A stretch of DNA of 64,000 nucleotides from Streptomyces sp. MRC013. GTDB taxonomy: Bacteria > Actinomycetota > Actinomycetes > Streptomycetales > Streptomycetaceae. Position 1 is the stretch's first letter. Every line of letters begins with the position of its first letter. Position numbers and translations under genes: made by a program. This document shows, piece after piece, positions 33,912 to 42,016 of the stretch. A model generated the notes under the pieces. It had not been told where the DNA came from. It did not search any database and saw only the letters and a program-made list of their open reading frames with translations. Location: the NCBI RefSeq assembly GCF_023614235.1, contig NZ_CP094264.1, positions 4,836,001 to 4,900,000 of the forward strand, in the 5' to 3' direction.

Positions 33912-34507
33912 GGCCGACTCCTTCGTGTGCTCGTCCGCCGCCGGGGTCACGACGACGTGGTCGGGGTCCGCGGGCCGCGCGGGTGCGGTGGGTCGGCGGC
34001 GGCCGGTCCCGCCCGTCGCCGCCGCCGGCGGTGCCGTGACCCCGCGCTCCCACGGACCGGGCCGTCCGAGGCCCGGTCAGGAACGGGGGAGACGCTCCGG
34101 CCCGCAGCGGCAGGACGCGCCGAGGACTGCCGGTTGCCAGGGGGAGGCACGTCCCGGGTGCGGGCGCATCGGGCCGCACCCGCACGCCGGCGTCCGGGGT
34201 GGCCTCGGGACGGTCTCCCGGGCCGGGGCCGCGCCGCCGTCCGGGGATCCGCCGGCCCGGAGCACGGCGCGTCCGGGCGCCGCCGAGCGGACGCGGACGG
34301 ACCCCGGGTGTCGCCCCGGATTCCGCCCGGCCGGCCGGGCGTCTCGTACGGCGTCGCCAGGGCGGCGTCCCGTCCGGCCGGTTCCGGCACCCCCGACGTC
34401 TCCGGCCGGGTCGTCCGCCTCGTGGGTGGCCGCACGGCCCGGACCGGGCGACCTGCACGACCGGTGGGCCGGGGAGGGGCGGGTCCCGGGCCCACCGGTG
34501 CCGGGTG
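33912..34507. other. Long non-coding gap within the acyl-CoA cluster
   Basis: Nearly 600 bp with no recognisable gene. Frames are Arg/Pro/Gly noise on both strands and no strong hairpin was noted. Its size is unusual between two same-strand hydratase genes and suggests a deleted gene or an independent promoter for the downstream one. Confidence 0.4.
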
Positions 34508-35308
34508 TCAGGGCAGAGGCCGGAACACCGGGTCGCGGCGCTCCGTGAAACTGGCCACGCCCTCGGCGAAGTCCGCGCTGTCCATGCGGGCACGCATCAA
34601 GGAATCCGCCGCGTCGTAGGACGCCGAGAACGAGCGCTCCCAGTCGTCCCCGACCTGCTTCTTGATGTCGGCCAGCGACGACGGGGAGCACGCGGTGGCC
34701 AGCTCGGTGGCGTAGGCGACGGCGGCCCCGACCACTTCACCGTCGGTCACGAGCCGATCGAGCAGCCCGATCCGGAACGCCTCTTCGGCCCGTACCTTGC
34801 GGCTGGACAGCAGCAGGTCCATGGCGCGGGAGTGCCCGACGACGCGCGGCAGCAACCAGGAGATGCCGTACTCGGCCGCCAGTCCACGACGGGCGAACGC
34901 CGTCAGGAACGCGGCCCGCGGGCCACCGAACCGGATGTCGGCGTACAGCGCGTGGGCCATGCCGAGGCCCGCGGCGGCGCCGTCGACGGCCGCGACGAGC
35001 GGCTTGCGGAGGGCCAGCGGGAAGTCCCGGCGGCGCTTGTAGGGGTTGACGTCGAGACCACCCGCCGCTTCCACGAGTGCGGAGAGGTCGGCCATGTCCG
35101 CCCCGGCGCACCAGGCGCGCCCGACGGCGGCCACCACGACGGCCCGGACCGCCGGGTCGCGGTCGGCCTGCTCGAGGATGTCGCCGTAGGCGTGCTCGGA
35201 CGCGACGGTGAAGGTGTTCATCGCCTCCGGGCGGTTGAAGGTGACGACGAGGACCGCTCCGCGGAGCTCGGTGACGATGTCGCCGGTGGTGGGATAGGGC
35301 GTGCCCAT
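34508..35308 (-). CDS. Enoyl-CoA hydratase/isomerase family protein
   Basis: A 266-aa crotonase-fold enzyme if started at ATG 35308, which has an excellent aggaggag ribosome site about 5 nt upstream. Motifs are VLVVTFNRPEAMNTFTVASE (about 19-38), WCAGADMADL in the oxyanion loop, AAVDGAAAGLGMAHALYADI (about 105-124) and FARRGLAAEYGISWLLPRVV (about 136-155). The ending EGVASFTERRDPVFRPLP is typical. The reading frame is also open without a stop from the acyl-CoA dehydrogenase upstream (ATG 36604), so a fused product is possible on paper. I favour a separate protein because of the ribosome site and the junk-like linker. Confidence 0.82.
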   Translation of the reverse strand: MGTPYPTTGDIVTELRGAVLVVTFNRPEAMNTFTVASEHAYGDILEQADRDPAVRAVVVAAVGRAWCAGADMADLSALVEAAGGLDVNPYKRRRDFPLALRKPLVAAVDGAAAGLGMAHALYADIRFGGPRAAFLTAFARRGLAAEYGISWLLPRVVGHSRAMDLLLSSRKVRAEEAFRIGLLDRLVTDGEVVGAAVAYATELATACSPSSLADIKKQVGDDWERSFSASYDAADSLMRARMDSADFAEGVASFTERRDPVFRPLP

Positions 35309-36604
35309 GTTCTCCTCCTGCGGGTGTGGTGGGTTGGGGGTTCGGCGCCGCGGACGTGGCGGAGCCCCTCGGCGGCGGCGGCGGCGGGACGGGACCGGGA
35401 CGGTTCCGACGGGGTCCGGGGCTTCGACGGCGCTCACCGTGCGGGCACCGGTTTCCGGTGCCGCCGCAGGACGGCGCCCGCACGGTCCGCGGCCACGGTC
35501 ACCCCCGTCCCCCGGAGGAGCGATGTCCACGAGACCGGCCAGGACCGAGCGGTGGTGACCCGGGGTGCCCAGGGCGACCTGGTCGGCCTTCGCCCGCTTG
35601 AGGTAGAGGTGCACCGGGTGCTCCCAGGTCATGCCGATGCCGCCGTGCAGCTGGAGGGCCTCCTCCGCGGCGTGCACGGCCGCGTCGCTGCAGTAGGCCT
35701 GCGCGACGGCGGTCGCCACCGAGGCGTCGGCGTCCCCTCCGGCGACCGCGACCGCGGCGTAACGCGCGGCGGCGACCGCGGACTCCACCTCGACGAAGAG
35801 GTCGGCCAGCCGGTGCTTGACGGCCTGGAAGCCGCCGACGACCCGGCCGAACTGGCGACGCTCCTTGAGGTAGGCGACCGTGGTCTCCAGGCACCACTGC
35901 GCGAGGCCCGCCTGTTCGGAGGCGAGCAGGGCGGCACCCGTGCCCAGCGCCGTGCGCAGCGCGTCCGCCCCCGCCGCACCGCCCACGACCAGCCGTCCGG
36001 CGACGCCGTCCAGGCCGACGTCGGCGACCTGCCGGCTCATGTCGAGCGACACCACGGGCGTGACCGACGCGTCCGCGGCCTCCACGGCGTACACCTCGAC
36101 GCCGCCGGGCACCGCGACCGGCACCAGCAGCAGGCCGGCGTCGAGCGCCCCGGCCACGCTCCGGACCTCTCCCGTCAGTACGCCGCCCGCGGCGGACACC
36201 CCTTCGGGGGACCGGTCGGGCGCGGCGGAGAACGGCACGACCACGGCCGCCGTGAGCGACCCGTCGGCGAGGCCGGCCACCAGGTCGCTGCCGGCCTCGA
36301 GCAGCAGGGTCGTCGCGATGACGGAGCTGGTCAGGAACGGCACGGGCGCCACCGCCCGGCCGATCTCCTCCAGCACCACCGCCGCCTCGCGCGCGGAGGC
36401 ACCGGCGCCGCCGAGTTCCTCGGGTACGAGCAGCGCGGCCAGCCCCAGGTCGGTGCCGAGCGCCTCCGCCAGTCCCTCCGGGCCCCGCCGGCCGTCGTAG
36501 AGCCCGGCCACCGCGGCGGGCTCGCAGCGGTGGCGGAGGAGACCGCGCACGGAGGACCGGAGCTCCTCCTCGACGTCGGTGTAGAGCAGGTCGAGGTCGC
36601 TCAT
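34508..36604 (-). CDS. Acyl-CoA dehydrogenase whose frame runs on into the enoyl-CoA hydratase (698 codons)
   Basis: The dehydrogenase part is about residues 1-365: [60 protein letters not shown], then the substrate/FAD core AYLKERRQFGRVVGGFQAVK and LQLHGGIGMTWEHPVHLYLK. It resembles the smaller FadE partner of heteromeric dehydrogenases. After APPGDGG (near 35500) there is no stop; a 65-residue Arg/Pro-rich stretch leads straight into the hydratase start. A TGA exists at 35499-35501 exactly one base out of frame next to a C5 run (35502-35506), so a single missing C would explain the loss of the stop. Its ATG overlaps the stop of the next dehydrogenase by 4 bp. It oxidises acyl-CoA with FAD in the pathway. 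Confidence 0.75.
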   Translation of the reverse strand: MSDLDLLYTDVEEELRSSVRGLLRHRCEPAAVAGLYDGRRGPEGLAEALGTDLGLAALLVPEELGGAGASAREAAVVLEEIGRAVAPVPFLTSSVIATTLLLEAGSDLVAGLADGSLTAAVVVPFSAAPDRSPEGVSAAGGVLTGEVRSVAGALDAGLLLVPVAVPGGVEVYAVEAADASVTPVVSLDMSRQVADVGLDGVAGRLVVGGAAGADALRTALGTGAALLASEQAGLAQWCLETTVAYLKERRQFGRVVGGFQAVKHRLADLFVEVESAVAAARYAAVAVAGGDADASVATAVAQAYCSDAAVHAAEEALQLHGGIGMTWEHPVHLYLKRAKADQVALGTPGHHRSVLAGLVDIAPPGDGGDRGRGPCGRRPAAAPETGARTVSAVEAPDPVGTVPVPSRRRRRRGAPPRPRRRTPNPPHPQEENMGTPYPTTGDIVTELRGAVLVVTFNRPEAMNTFTVASEHAYGDILEQADRDPAVRAVVVAAVGRAWCAGADMADLSALVEAAGGLDVNPYKRRRDFPLALRKPLVAAVDGAAAGLGMAHALYADIRFGGPRAAFLTAFARRGLAAEYGISWLLPRVVGHSRAMDLLLSSRKVRAEEAFRIGLLDRLVTDGEVVGAAVAYATELATACSPSSLADIKKQVGDDWERSFSASYDAADSLMRARMDSADFAEGVASFTERRDPVFRPLP

Positions 36605-37788
36605 CGGGCGAGCTCCTTCCACGGGACGTTCTTGTCGGCGCGAGCCTCGGCGGGCAGCCCGAGCACCCGCTCCGACACGATGTTCTTGAGGATCTCGGAG
36701 GTGCCTCCCTCGATCGAGTTGCCCTTCGCGCGCAGGTAGCGGAACGTCGCGTCCCGGCCGGTGAAGGAGAAGCTCTCGGGGCGCCGTTCGGTCCAGTCGT
36801 CGGCCCGCAGGCCGTCGGCGCCGTTGAGTTCGACTTCGAGGCCGCTCAGCGCCTGGTTGAGGCGTGCGAAGGTCAGCTTCATCGCGGAGCCCTCCGGGCC
36901 GGGCTGGCCGACGGCCAGCTTCTGGGCGAGCCGGATGCTGGTGACGCGCGCGACCTCGGCCTCGACCCAGAGTCCGAGCAACCGGTCGTGGAGCGCGTGC
37001 GTACGCCGCTCCGGGTGCTCGCGCCAGTTCCGGGCGACGACGCCGACCATGCCGTCCTCGCGGGGTGCCGGCCGGCCGCCGATGGCCACCCGCTCGTTGT
37101 TGAGCGTCGCGTTGGCGATCTTCCAGCCTTCGCCCTCGGCCCCCAGGCGGTGGTCGTCGGAGATCCGGACGTCGTCGAGGAAGACCTCGTTGAACTCCGC
37201 CTCGCCGGTGATCTGCCGCAGCGGCCGGACGTCGACGCCGGGGTCGGACATCGGGCACAGGAAGTAGGTGATGCCGCTGTGCTTGGGGACGTCCGGGTTC
37301 GTCCGGGCGAGCAGGATGGCCCACTGGGCGTTGTGCGCGCCGGAGGTCCACACCTTCTGGCCGTTGACCACCCAGGTGTCGCCGTCGCGCACCGCGCGGG
37401 TGCCCAGCGCCGCGAGGTCGGAACCCGCGCCGGGCTCGCTGAAGAGCTGGCACCAGATCTCCTCCCCGGTCCACATCGGGCGCAGGAAGCGCTTCTTCTG
37501 CTCCTCGGTGCCGAAGGCGAGGATCGTCGGGGCGGCCATGCCCAGGCCGACCCCGTTGACGGCGGACCGGTTGTCGTGGCCGCCGGCGGCGGCGAAGGCC
37601 GCGTCGACGTCGGCCTGCAGGGACCGGGGCAGGCCCAGGCCGCCGAGCCCCTCGGGGTACTGGACCCAGGCCAGCCCGGCGTCGAACCGGGCGCGGAGCC
37701 ACTCCAGCCGTTCCGTGGTGGCGGGCGGGTACTCGGCGAGGAACCTCTCGATCCGGACGTTCAGATCGTTGCGGGGGTCGGTGCTCAT
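36601..37788 (-). CDS. Acyl-CoA dehydrogenase
   Basis: A 395-aa FAD flavoprotein forming the larger partner of the preceding gene. Sequence landmarks are [20 protein letters not shown] (about 38-57), [20 protein letters not shown] (about 110-129, the FAD/substrate-binding motif), [20 protein letters not shown] (about 142-161) and [20 protein letters not shown] (about 362-381), the C-terminal helix that normally closes the FAD site. It sits in an overlapping gene pair with the smaller dehydrogenase, the usual arrangement for alpha2beta2 FadE heteromers such as those for steroid side chains in actinobacteria. Substrate class is inferred. Start ATG 37788. Confidence 0.9.
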   Translation of the reverse strand: MSTDPRNDLNVRIERFLAEYPPATTERLEWLRARFDAGLAWVQYPEGLGGLGLPRSLQADVDAAFAAAGGHDNRSAVNGVGLGMAAPTILAFGTEEQKKRFLRPMWTGEEIWCQLFSEPGAGSDLAALGTRAVRDGDTWVVNGQKVWTSGAHNAQWAILLARTNPDVPKHSGITYFLCPMSDPGVDVRPLRQITGEAEFNEVFLDDVRISDDHRLGAEGEGWKIANATLNNERVAIGGRPAPREDGMVGVVARNWREHPERRTHALHDRLLGLWVEAEVARVTSIRLAQKLAVGQPGPEGSAMKLTFARLNQALSGLEVELNGADGLRADDWTERRPESFSFTGRDATFRYLRAKGNSIEGGTSEILKNIVSERVLGLPAEARADKNVPWKELAR

Positions 37789-39017
37789 CGTGCCTTCCTC
37801 GTCGAAGCCTGACGGCGCAGCTCGTCGCGGCCCAGGGCGTTGCGGTGCACCTCGTCCGGTCCGTCGGCGAAGCGCAGGGTCCGGATCGCGGCCTGCATGC
37901 CGGCCAGCGGGAAGTCCTGGCTGAGGCCGCCGGCGCCGTGCACCTGGATGGCCTTGTCGAGGATCCACTCCACGGTCGGCGGAGTGGCGATCTTGATCGC
38001 CTGGATGTCGGCGTGGGCGACCTTGTTGCCCTTGGTGTCCATCAGCCAGGCCGTCCGCAGCACCAGCAGGCGCAGTTGCTCGATCCGCACGCGGGCCTCG
38101 GCGATCCACTCGCGGATCACGCCCTGCTCGCTCAGCGGCCGGCCGAAGGCGACCCGCTCGGCTGCGCGCTCGCACATGAGCTCGACGGCCAGTTCGGCGA
38201 CGCCGATCGACCGCATGCAGTGGTGGATGCGGCCCGGGCCCAGACGGGCCTGGGCGATCGCGAAGCCCTGGCCCTCCTCGCCGATCAGGTTGCCCACCGG
38301 GACGCGGACGTCGGTGAAGACCAGCTCCGCGTGGCCGCCGTGCTCGTGGTCGTCGTAGCCGAACACCGTCATCGGGCGGACGATTTCGACGCCGGGCGCG
38401 TCCCGGGGAACGAGGATCATCGACTGCTGACGGTGCCGGTCCGCCGCCGGATCGGTCTTGCCCATGACGATGAGGATCTTCGCCTCGGGGTTCATGGCGC
38501 CGGTGATCCACCACTTGCGGCCGTTGACGACGTACTCGTCTCCGTCCCGCTCGATCCGGGTGGCGATGTTGGTGGCGTCGGAGGAGGCCACGTCGGGCTC
38601 GGTCATCGCGAACGCCGAGCGGATCTCCGCCGCCAGCAGCGGCCGGAGCCACCGCTCCCGCTGCTCCGGGGAGCCGAACATGGAGAGGACCTCCATGTTG
38701 CCGGTGTCGGGGGCGGCGCAGTTGAGCGCCGCGGGGGCGAGGTGCGGGCTGCGGCCGGTGATCTCGGCCAGCGGCGCGTACTGCAGGTTGGTCAGCCCGC
38801 CGCCGTGCTCCCCGGGCAGGAAGAAGTTCCACAGCCCGCGCGAGCGCGCCTCGTGCTGGAGTTCCTTGACGATCGGGGCGGTGTTCCAGGCCCACCGGTT
38901 CCCGAGTCGGGCGAGTTGCTCCTCGAACACCGGCTCGGCGGGGTGGACGTGCGTGTCCATGAAGTCCAGCAGCCGCTCGCGCAACTCGTGCGTGCGTGCG
39001 TCGTACTCGAAGTCCAT
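37785..39017 (-). CDS. Acyl-CoA dehydrogenase, ACAD10/ACAD11-like
   Basis: A 410-aa dehydrogenase whose landmarks match the C-terminal domain of human ACAD10/11 unusually well: [20 protein letters not shown] (about 95-114), [20 protein letters not shown] (about 135-154), [20 protein letters not shown], the HRHRQQSM-type [40 protein letters not shown] and [24 protein letters not shown]10/11 and bacterial homologues act with an attached or neighbouring APH-type kinase on 4-hydroxyacyl-CoA; the phosphate added to the 4-hydroxyl is then eliminated. The kinase gene here lies immediately upstream (1-bp stop/start overlap, TGATG). The assignment to that route is an inference from sequence and neighbourhood. 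Confidence 0.9.
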   Translation of the reverse strand: MDFEYDARTHELRERLLDFMDTHVHPAEPVFEEQLARLGNRWAWNTAPIVKELQHEARSRGLWNFFLPGEHGGGLTNLQYAPLAEITGRSPHLAPAALNCAAPDTGNMEVLSMFGSPEQRERWLRPLLAAEIRSAFAMTEPDVASSDATNIATRIERDGDEYVVNGRKWWITGAMNPEAKILIVMGKTDPAADRHRQQSMILVPRDAPGVEIVRPMTVFGYDDHEHGGHAELVFTDVRVPVGNLIGEEGQGFAIAQARLGPGRIHHCMRSIGVAELAVELMCERAAERVAFGRPLSEQGVIREWIAEARVRIEQLRLLVLRTAWLMDTKGNKVAHADIQAIKIATPPTVEWILDKAIQVHGAGGLSQDFPLAGMQAAIRTLRFADGPDEVHRNALGRDELRRQASTRKAR

Positions 39018-40054
39018 CAGTGCTTCTCCTTCAACGCGTCGAGCCCGATCGCGACCAGCGGCTCGACCATCCGGCCGATCTGGTCGAATCCGGTGCCCAC
39101 CGTCTGCCCGTGGACATGGCGGTAGTGGATGCCCTCGAGGATCACCGCCAGCTTGAAGGCGGCGAGGGCGATGTGGAACCCGAGGTGGCTCAGGTCGCGG
39201 CCGCTGAGGTCGGCGTACCGCTGGAGCAGTTCGGCCTCCGAGGGCCAGCCCGGGGCCTCGGCGACGGTGGCCACGACGTCGCCGAGGCCGGCGCTGGAGC
39301 TGCGTTGGTACACGGCGAGCAGGGCGACGTCGGCGAGCGGGTCGCCGAGCGTCGCCATCTCCCAGTCGAGCACCGCGGCGATCCGGTCGCCGGAGTCCAC
39401 GAGCACGTTGTCCAGCCGGTAGTCGCCGTGCACGATCGCCGGCTCGGACGTCTCCGGCGGATCCGCCGCCAGCCCCTCGTGCAGTCGCCCGATGCCCGGG
39501 ATCTCACGGCTGTACGAGGCGTCGAGCTGCTTCTTCCACCGGTGCACCTGACGCGCCAGGAAGCCCTCGGGCCGGCCGAAGTCGGCCAGGTGGACGGAGG
39601 CGGGATCGACGGTGTGCAGCCTCGCCAACACGTCCACCAGCCGGTTTCCGATGGCCGCGGTCCGCTCGGGGCCGAGCTGCGCCAGCTCGTGCGCCCATCG
39701 GTACGGCGTGCCGTCCACGTGCTCCATGACGTAGAACGGGGCCCCGAGGACGTCGGCGTCCTCGCACAGGCCGTATGTCGCCGGCACGGGGACGTCCGTC
39801 GCCCGCAGGGCCGTGATCACGCGGTACTCGCGTGACATGTCGTGTGCCGTCGCCAGGACGTGGCCGAGCGGCGGACGGCGGACCACCCACCGCCGGGTCC
39901 CGTCGGTCACGAGGTAGGTGAGGTTGGAGCGGCCGCCCGGCACGACCGACGCGGTGAGGTCGGCGCTGCGTTCGCCGGGGTGCTCCTCGTCGAACCAGGA
40001 GACGAACCGCCTCAGGTCCAGTCCCGGGAGCCGCTCGCGGTCGGTCGTGGTCAC
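39017..40054 (-). CDS. APH-family phosphotransferase (ACAD10/11 kinase-domain-like; probable hydroxyacyl-CoA kinase)
   Basis: A 345-aa aminoglycoside-phosphotransferase-fold kinase. The nucleotide loop is [20 protein letters not shown] (about 38-57), followed by [20 protein letters not shown] and [20 protein letters not shown]. The Brenner motif is [15 protein letters not shown] (about 207-221) with the catalytic Asp in HGD, and the metal-binding DxE is [20 protein letters not shown]. It lacks antibiotic-kinase features and matches the N-terminal domain of human ACAD11. In the known levulinate pathway LvaA, of the same family, phosphorylates 4-hydroxyvaleryl-CoA. The start is GTG 40054, overlapping the MaoC stop by 4 bp, and its stop overlaps the ACAD start, so it is tightly coupled on both sides. 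Confidence 0.88.
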   Translation of the reverse strand: MTTTDRERLPGLDLRRFVSWFDEEHPGERSADLTASVVPGGRSNLTYLVTDGTRRWVVRRPPLGHVLATAHDMSREYRVITALRATDVPVPATYGLCEDADVLGAPFYVMEHVDGTPYRWAHELAQLGPERTAAIGNRLVDVLARLHTVDPASVHLADFGRPEGFLARQVHRWKKQLDASYSREIPGIGRLHEGLAADPPETSEPAIVHGDYRLDNVLVDSGDRIAAVLDWEMATLGDPLADVALLAVYQRSSSAGLGDVVATVAEAPGWPSEAELLQRYADLSGRDLSHLGFHIALAAFKLAVILEGIHYRHVHGQTVGTGFDQIGRMVEPLVAIGLDALKEKH

Positions 40055-40503
40055 GGCACCACCACGGCGAGTGATTCCGCGACGCACGCGGGCTTGTCGC
40101 CTCCCTCGATCTCGATCGAGACGCGCGCGGTCACCAGGCAGCCCCGGGCGTTCGGTTCGACGCCGACCAGCTCGACGCCGGCCCGGACCCTGGAGCCGAC
40201 CGGCACCGGGGCCGGGAACCGCACCTTGTTGCAACCGTAGTTCACGCCCATCTTCACGCCCTCGACGGCGTACACCTCGCCCGCGAGCATGGGCAGCAGG
40301 GAAAGGGTGAGGAAACCGTGGGCGATGGTGGTGCCGAAGGGGCCCCGCGCGGCCCGTTCGCGGTCGAGGTGGATCCACTGGTGGTCACCGGTGGCGTCGG
40401 CGAACCGGTCGACCTGTTCCTGGGTGATCTCGTGCCACTCGCTGTGGCCGAGATGGGTGCCGACGGCGGCCCGGATCTCGTCGATGCCGTTGAAGATGCG
40501 CAT
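40051..40503 (-). CDS. MaoC family dehydratase (2-enoyl-CoA hydratase 2)
   Basis: A 150-aa single hot-dog domain protein. The hydratase-2 motif is complete: DATGDHQWIHLDRERAARGP (about 36-55) with catalytic Asp and His, followed by FGTTIAHGFLTLSLLPMLAG (about 56-75). It adds water to trans-2-enoyl-CoA to give (R)-3-hydroxyacyl-CoA. The rest (KMGVNYGCNKVRFPAPVPVG) is typical of the actinobacterial Rv0130-like group. Start ATG 40503, 33 bp after the SDR gene stop. In the operon it could process the enoyl-CoA released by the dehydrogenases. Confidence 0.92.
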   Translation of the reverse strand: MRIFNGIDEIRAAVGTHLGHSEWHEITQEQVDRFADATGDHQWIHLDRERAARGPFGTTIAHGFLTLSLLPMLAGEVYAVEGVKMGVNYGCNKVRFPAPVPVGSRVRAGVELVGVEPNARGCLVTARVSIEIEGGDKPACVAESLAVVVP

Positions 40504-40536
40504 ACCTTCTCCTGCTCCTGTGTGATGCGGCGGGGG

Positions 40537-41295
40537 TCAGCCGAGCGGGCCGCCGGCGACGTACAGGACCTGGCCCGAGACGAAGCCGGCGTCCTCGCTG
40601 GCGAAGAACGACACCGCGTGGGCGATGTCGGCGGGCTTGCCGGTGCGGCCGACCGGGATCTGCCGGGCGGCGGCCGCCTTGAAGTCCTCGAACGGCATGC
40701 CGATCCGCTCGGCGGTGGCGGCGGTCATCTCGGTCTCGATGAAGCCGGGGGCGATCGCGTTCGCGGTGACGCCGAACCTGCCGAGTTCGAGTGCCAGGGT
40801 CTTGGTGAAGCCCTGCAGACCGGCCTTGGCCGCCGAGTAGTTGGCCTGGCCGCGGTTGCCGAGCGCCGAGCTGCTGGAGAGGTTGACGATGCGCCCCCAG
40901 CCGGCCTTGGTCATGTGCGCCTGCGCCGCGCGCGTCATGAGGAAGGACCCGCGCAGGTGGACGTCGATGACCGCGTCCCAGTCGGCGCTGGTCATCTTGA
41001 AGATGAGGTTGTCGCGGATGATGCCGGCGTTGTTGACGAGCACGACCGGCGCGCCCAGGTCGGCGGCGACCCGGTCGACGGCGGCGGTGACCGCCTGCTC
41101 GTCGGCGACGTCGGCGCCGATGCCCACGGCGCGGCCCCCGGCGTCCCCGATCTCCTTCGCCACCGCCTGCGAGGCGGTCTCGTCGAGGTCGACGACGGCG
41201 ACGGCGAAGCCGTCCTGGGCGAGACGGCGGGCGACGGCCGCGCCGATGCCGCGGGCGGCGCCGGTGACGATGGCGACCTTCTGGTTGTCGGTCAC
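40537..41295 (-). CDS. SDR family oxidoreductase (FabG-like beta-ketoacyl/3-hydroxyacyl reductase)
   Basis: A 252-aa short-chain dehydrogenase. Cofactor motif TGAARGIGAAVARRL (about 11-25), the DxxD-type ADVADEQ, NNAGIIRDNLIFKM (about 87-100), catalytic Ser in VNLSSSSALGNRG, the YxxxK pair in ANYSAAKAGLQGF (about 156-168) and the PGFIETEM loop are all present, as in FabG. The Asp at the end of strand 2 (AVVDLDETAS) suggests NAD(H). A catabolic role oxidising the (R)-3-hydroxyacyl-CoA formed by the adjacent MaoC enzyme fits. Start GTG 41295 with a gaggag ribosome site. Confidence 0.92.
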   Translation of the reverse strand: MTDNQKVAIVTGAARGIGAAVARRLAQDGFAVAVVDLDETASQAVAKEIGDAGGRAVGIGADVADEQAVTAAVDRVAADLGAPVVLVNNAGIIRDNLIFKMTSADWDAVIDVHLRGSFLMTRAAQAHMTKAGWGRIVNLSSSSALGNRGQANYSAAKAGLQGFTKTLALELGRFGVTANAIAPGFIETEMTAATAERIGMPFEDFKAAAARQIPVGRTGKPADIAHAVSFFASEDAGFVSGQVLYVAGGPLG

Positions 41296-41332
41296 GGAGT
41301 GACTCCTCGGGATTCGGTGGGACGGGTCACGG

Positions 41333-42016
41333 TCACGGGCGGACGGGGGCGGTCGCGGCCAGCCCCGGTACGAGTTCCGCCAGGGCGGCGCGGGTGGCGG
41401 CGGGGCCGGTGTGCAGGACGCCGCCGAGGCCGAGCGCCCGGGCGCCGTCGACGTTGGGAGCGGCGTCGTCGACGAAGACGGTGCGCTCCGCCGCGACACC
41501 CAGCCGCTCCAGCGACAGCCGGTAGATCTCGGCGTTCGGTTTGCGGAGCCCGACCTCGCCCGAGATGACGATGTCGTCGAAGAGCGCTTCGAGCTCCGCG
41601 CGGGGATAGGTGTTGCCCCAGCTGTTCGAGAGGAGGCCGACCCGGATGCCCAGGCCGCGGAGTTCCGCGACCAGCGCGGGCATCGCCGGGTCGACGCGCA
41701 TGCCGGCGAAGAGCCTGTTCAGGATCCCTTCCGCCGGCAGCGGACGGGAGTCGACGGTCACCAGTTCGGCGGCCAGCAGCTCTTCGAAGTCCCGGACGGC
41801 GAGCTCGCCGGTTTCGAGGCGGTGGACGGGCGTGCCCTCGGCGGCCGTCCGGGACAGCCACGCCTTGAGGGTGCGCGAGAAGCCGGCCGGGTCGATGCCG
41901 TCGGCCGTCAGCCAGGCGTCGATGCTGTGCTTGACGGGCGTGGTCAGCACCCCGCCGTAGTCGAAGACGACGGCCTCGACCGGGGCGGTGGCCCGAGTGG
42001 CGGCGCCGGCGCTCAC
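41333..42016 (-). CDS. HAD-IA family protein, ACAD10 N-terminal-domain-like
   Basis: A 227-aa HAD-superfamily protein. Motif I is VVFDYGGVLTTPV (about 16-28), motif II GLLSNSWGNT (about 118-127), motif III Lys in GEVGLRKPNAEIYRLSLERL (about 142-161) and motif IV FVDDAAPNVDGARALGLGG (about 170-188). In motif I the usual second Asp (DxDx) is replaced by Gly (DYGGV), the same substitution seen in the HAD domain of human ACAD10 (DMGGV), which questions ordinary phosphatase activity. It lies in the operon with the APH kinase and ACAD that correspond to the other two ACAD10 domains. Start GTG 42016, overlapping the quinone oxidoreductase stop by 4 bp. Confidence 0.85.
   Translation of the reverse strand: MSAGAATRATAPVEAVVFDYGGVLTTPVKHSIDAWLTADGIDPAGFSRTLKAWLSRTAAEGTPVHRLETGELAVRDFEELLAAELVTVDSRPLPAEGILNRLFAGMRVDPAMPALVAELRGLGIRVGLLSNSWGNTYPRAELEALFDDIVISGEVGLRKPNAEIYRLSLERLGVAAERTVFVDDAAPNVDGARALGLGGVLHTGPAATRAALAELVPGLAATAPVRP

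Noticed and set aside
39017..40054. Aminoglycoside resistance kinase
   Set aside because: APH fold but in a beta-oxidation operon and matching ACAD10/11 kinase domains rather than antibiotic kinases.
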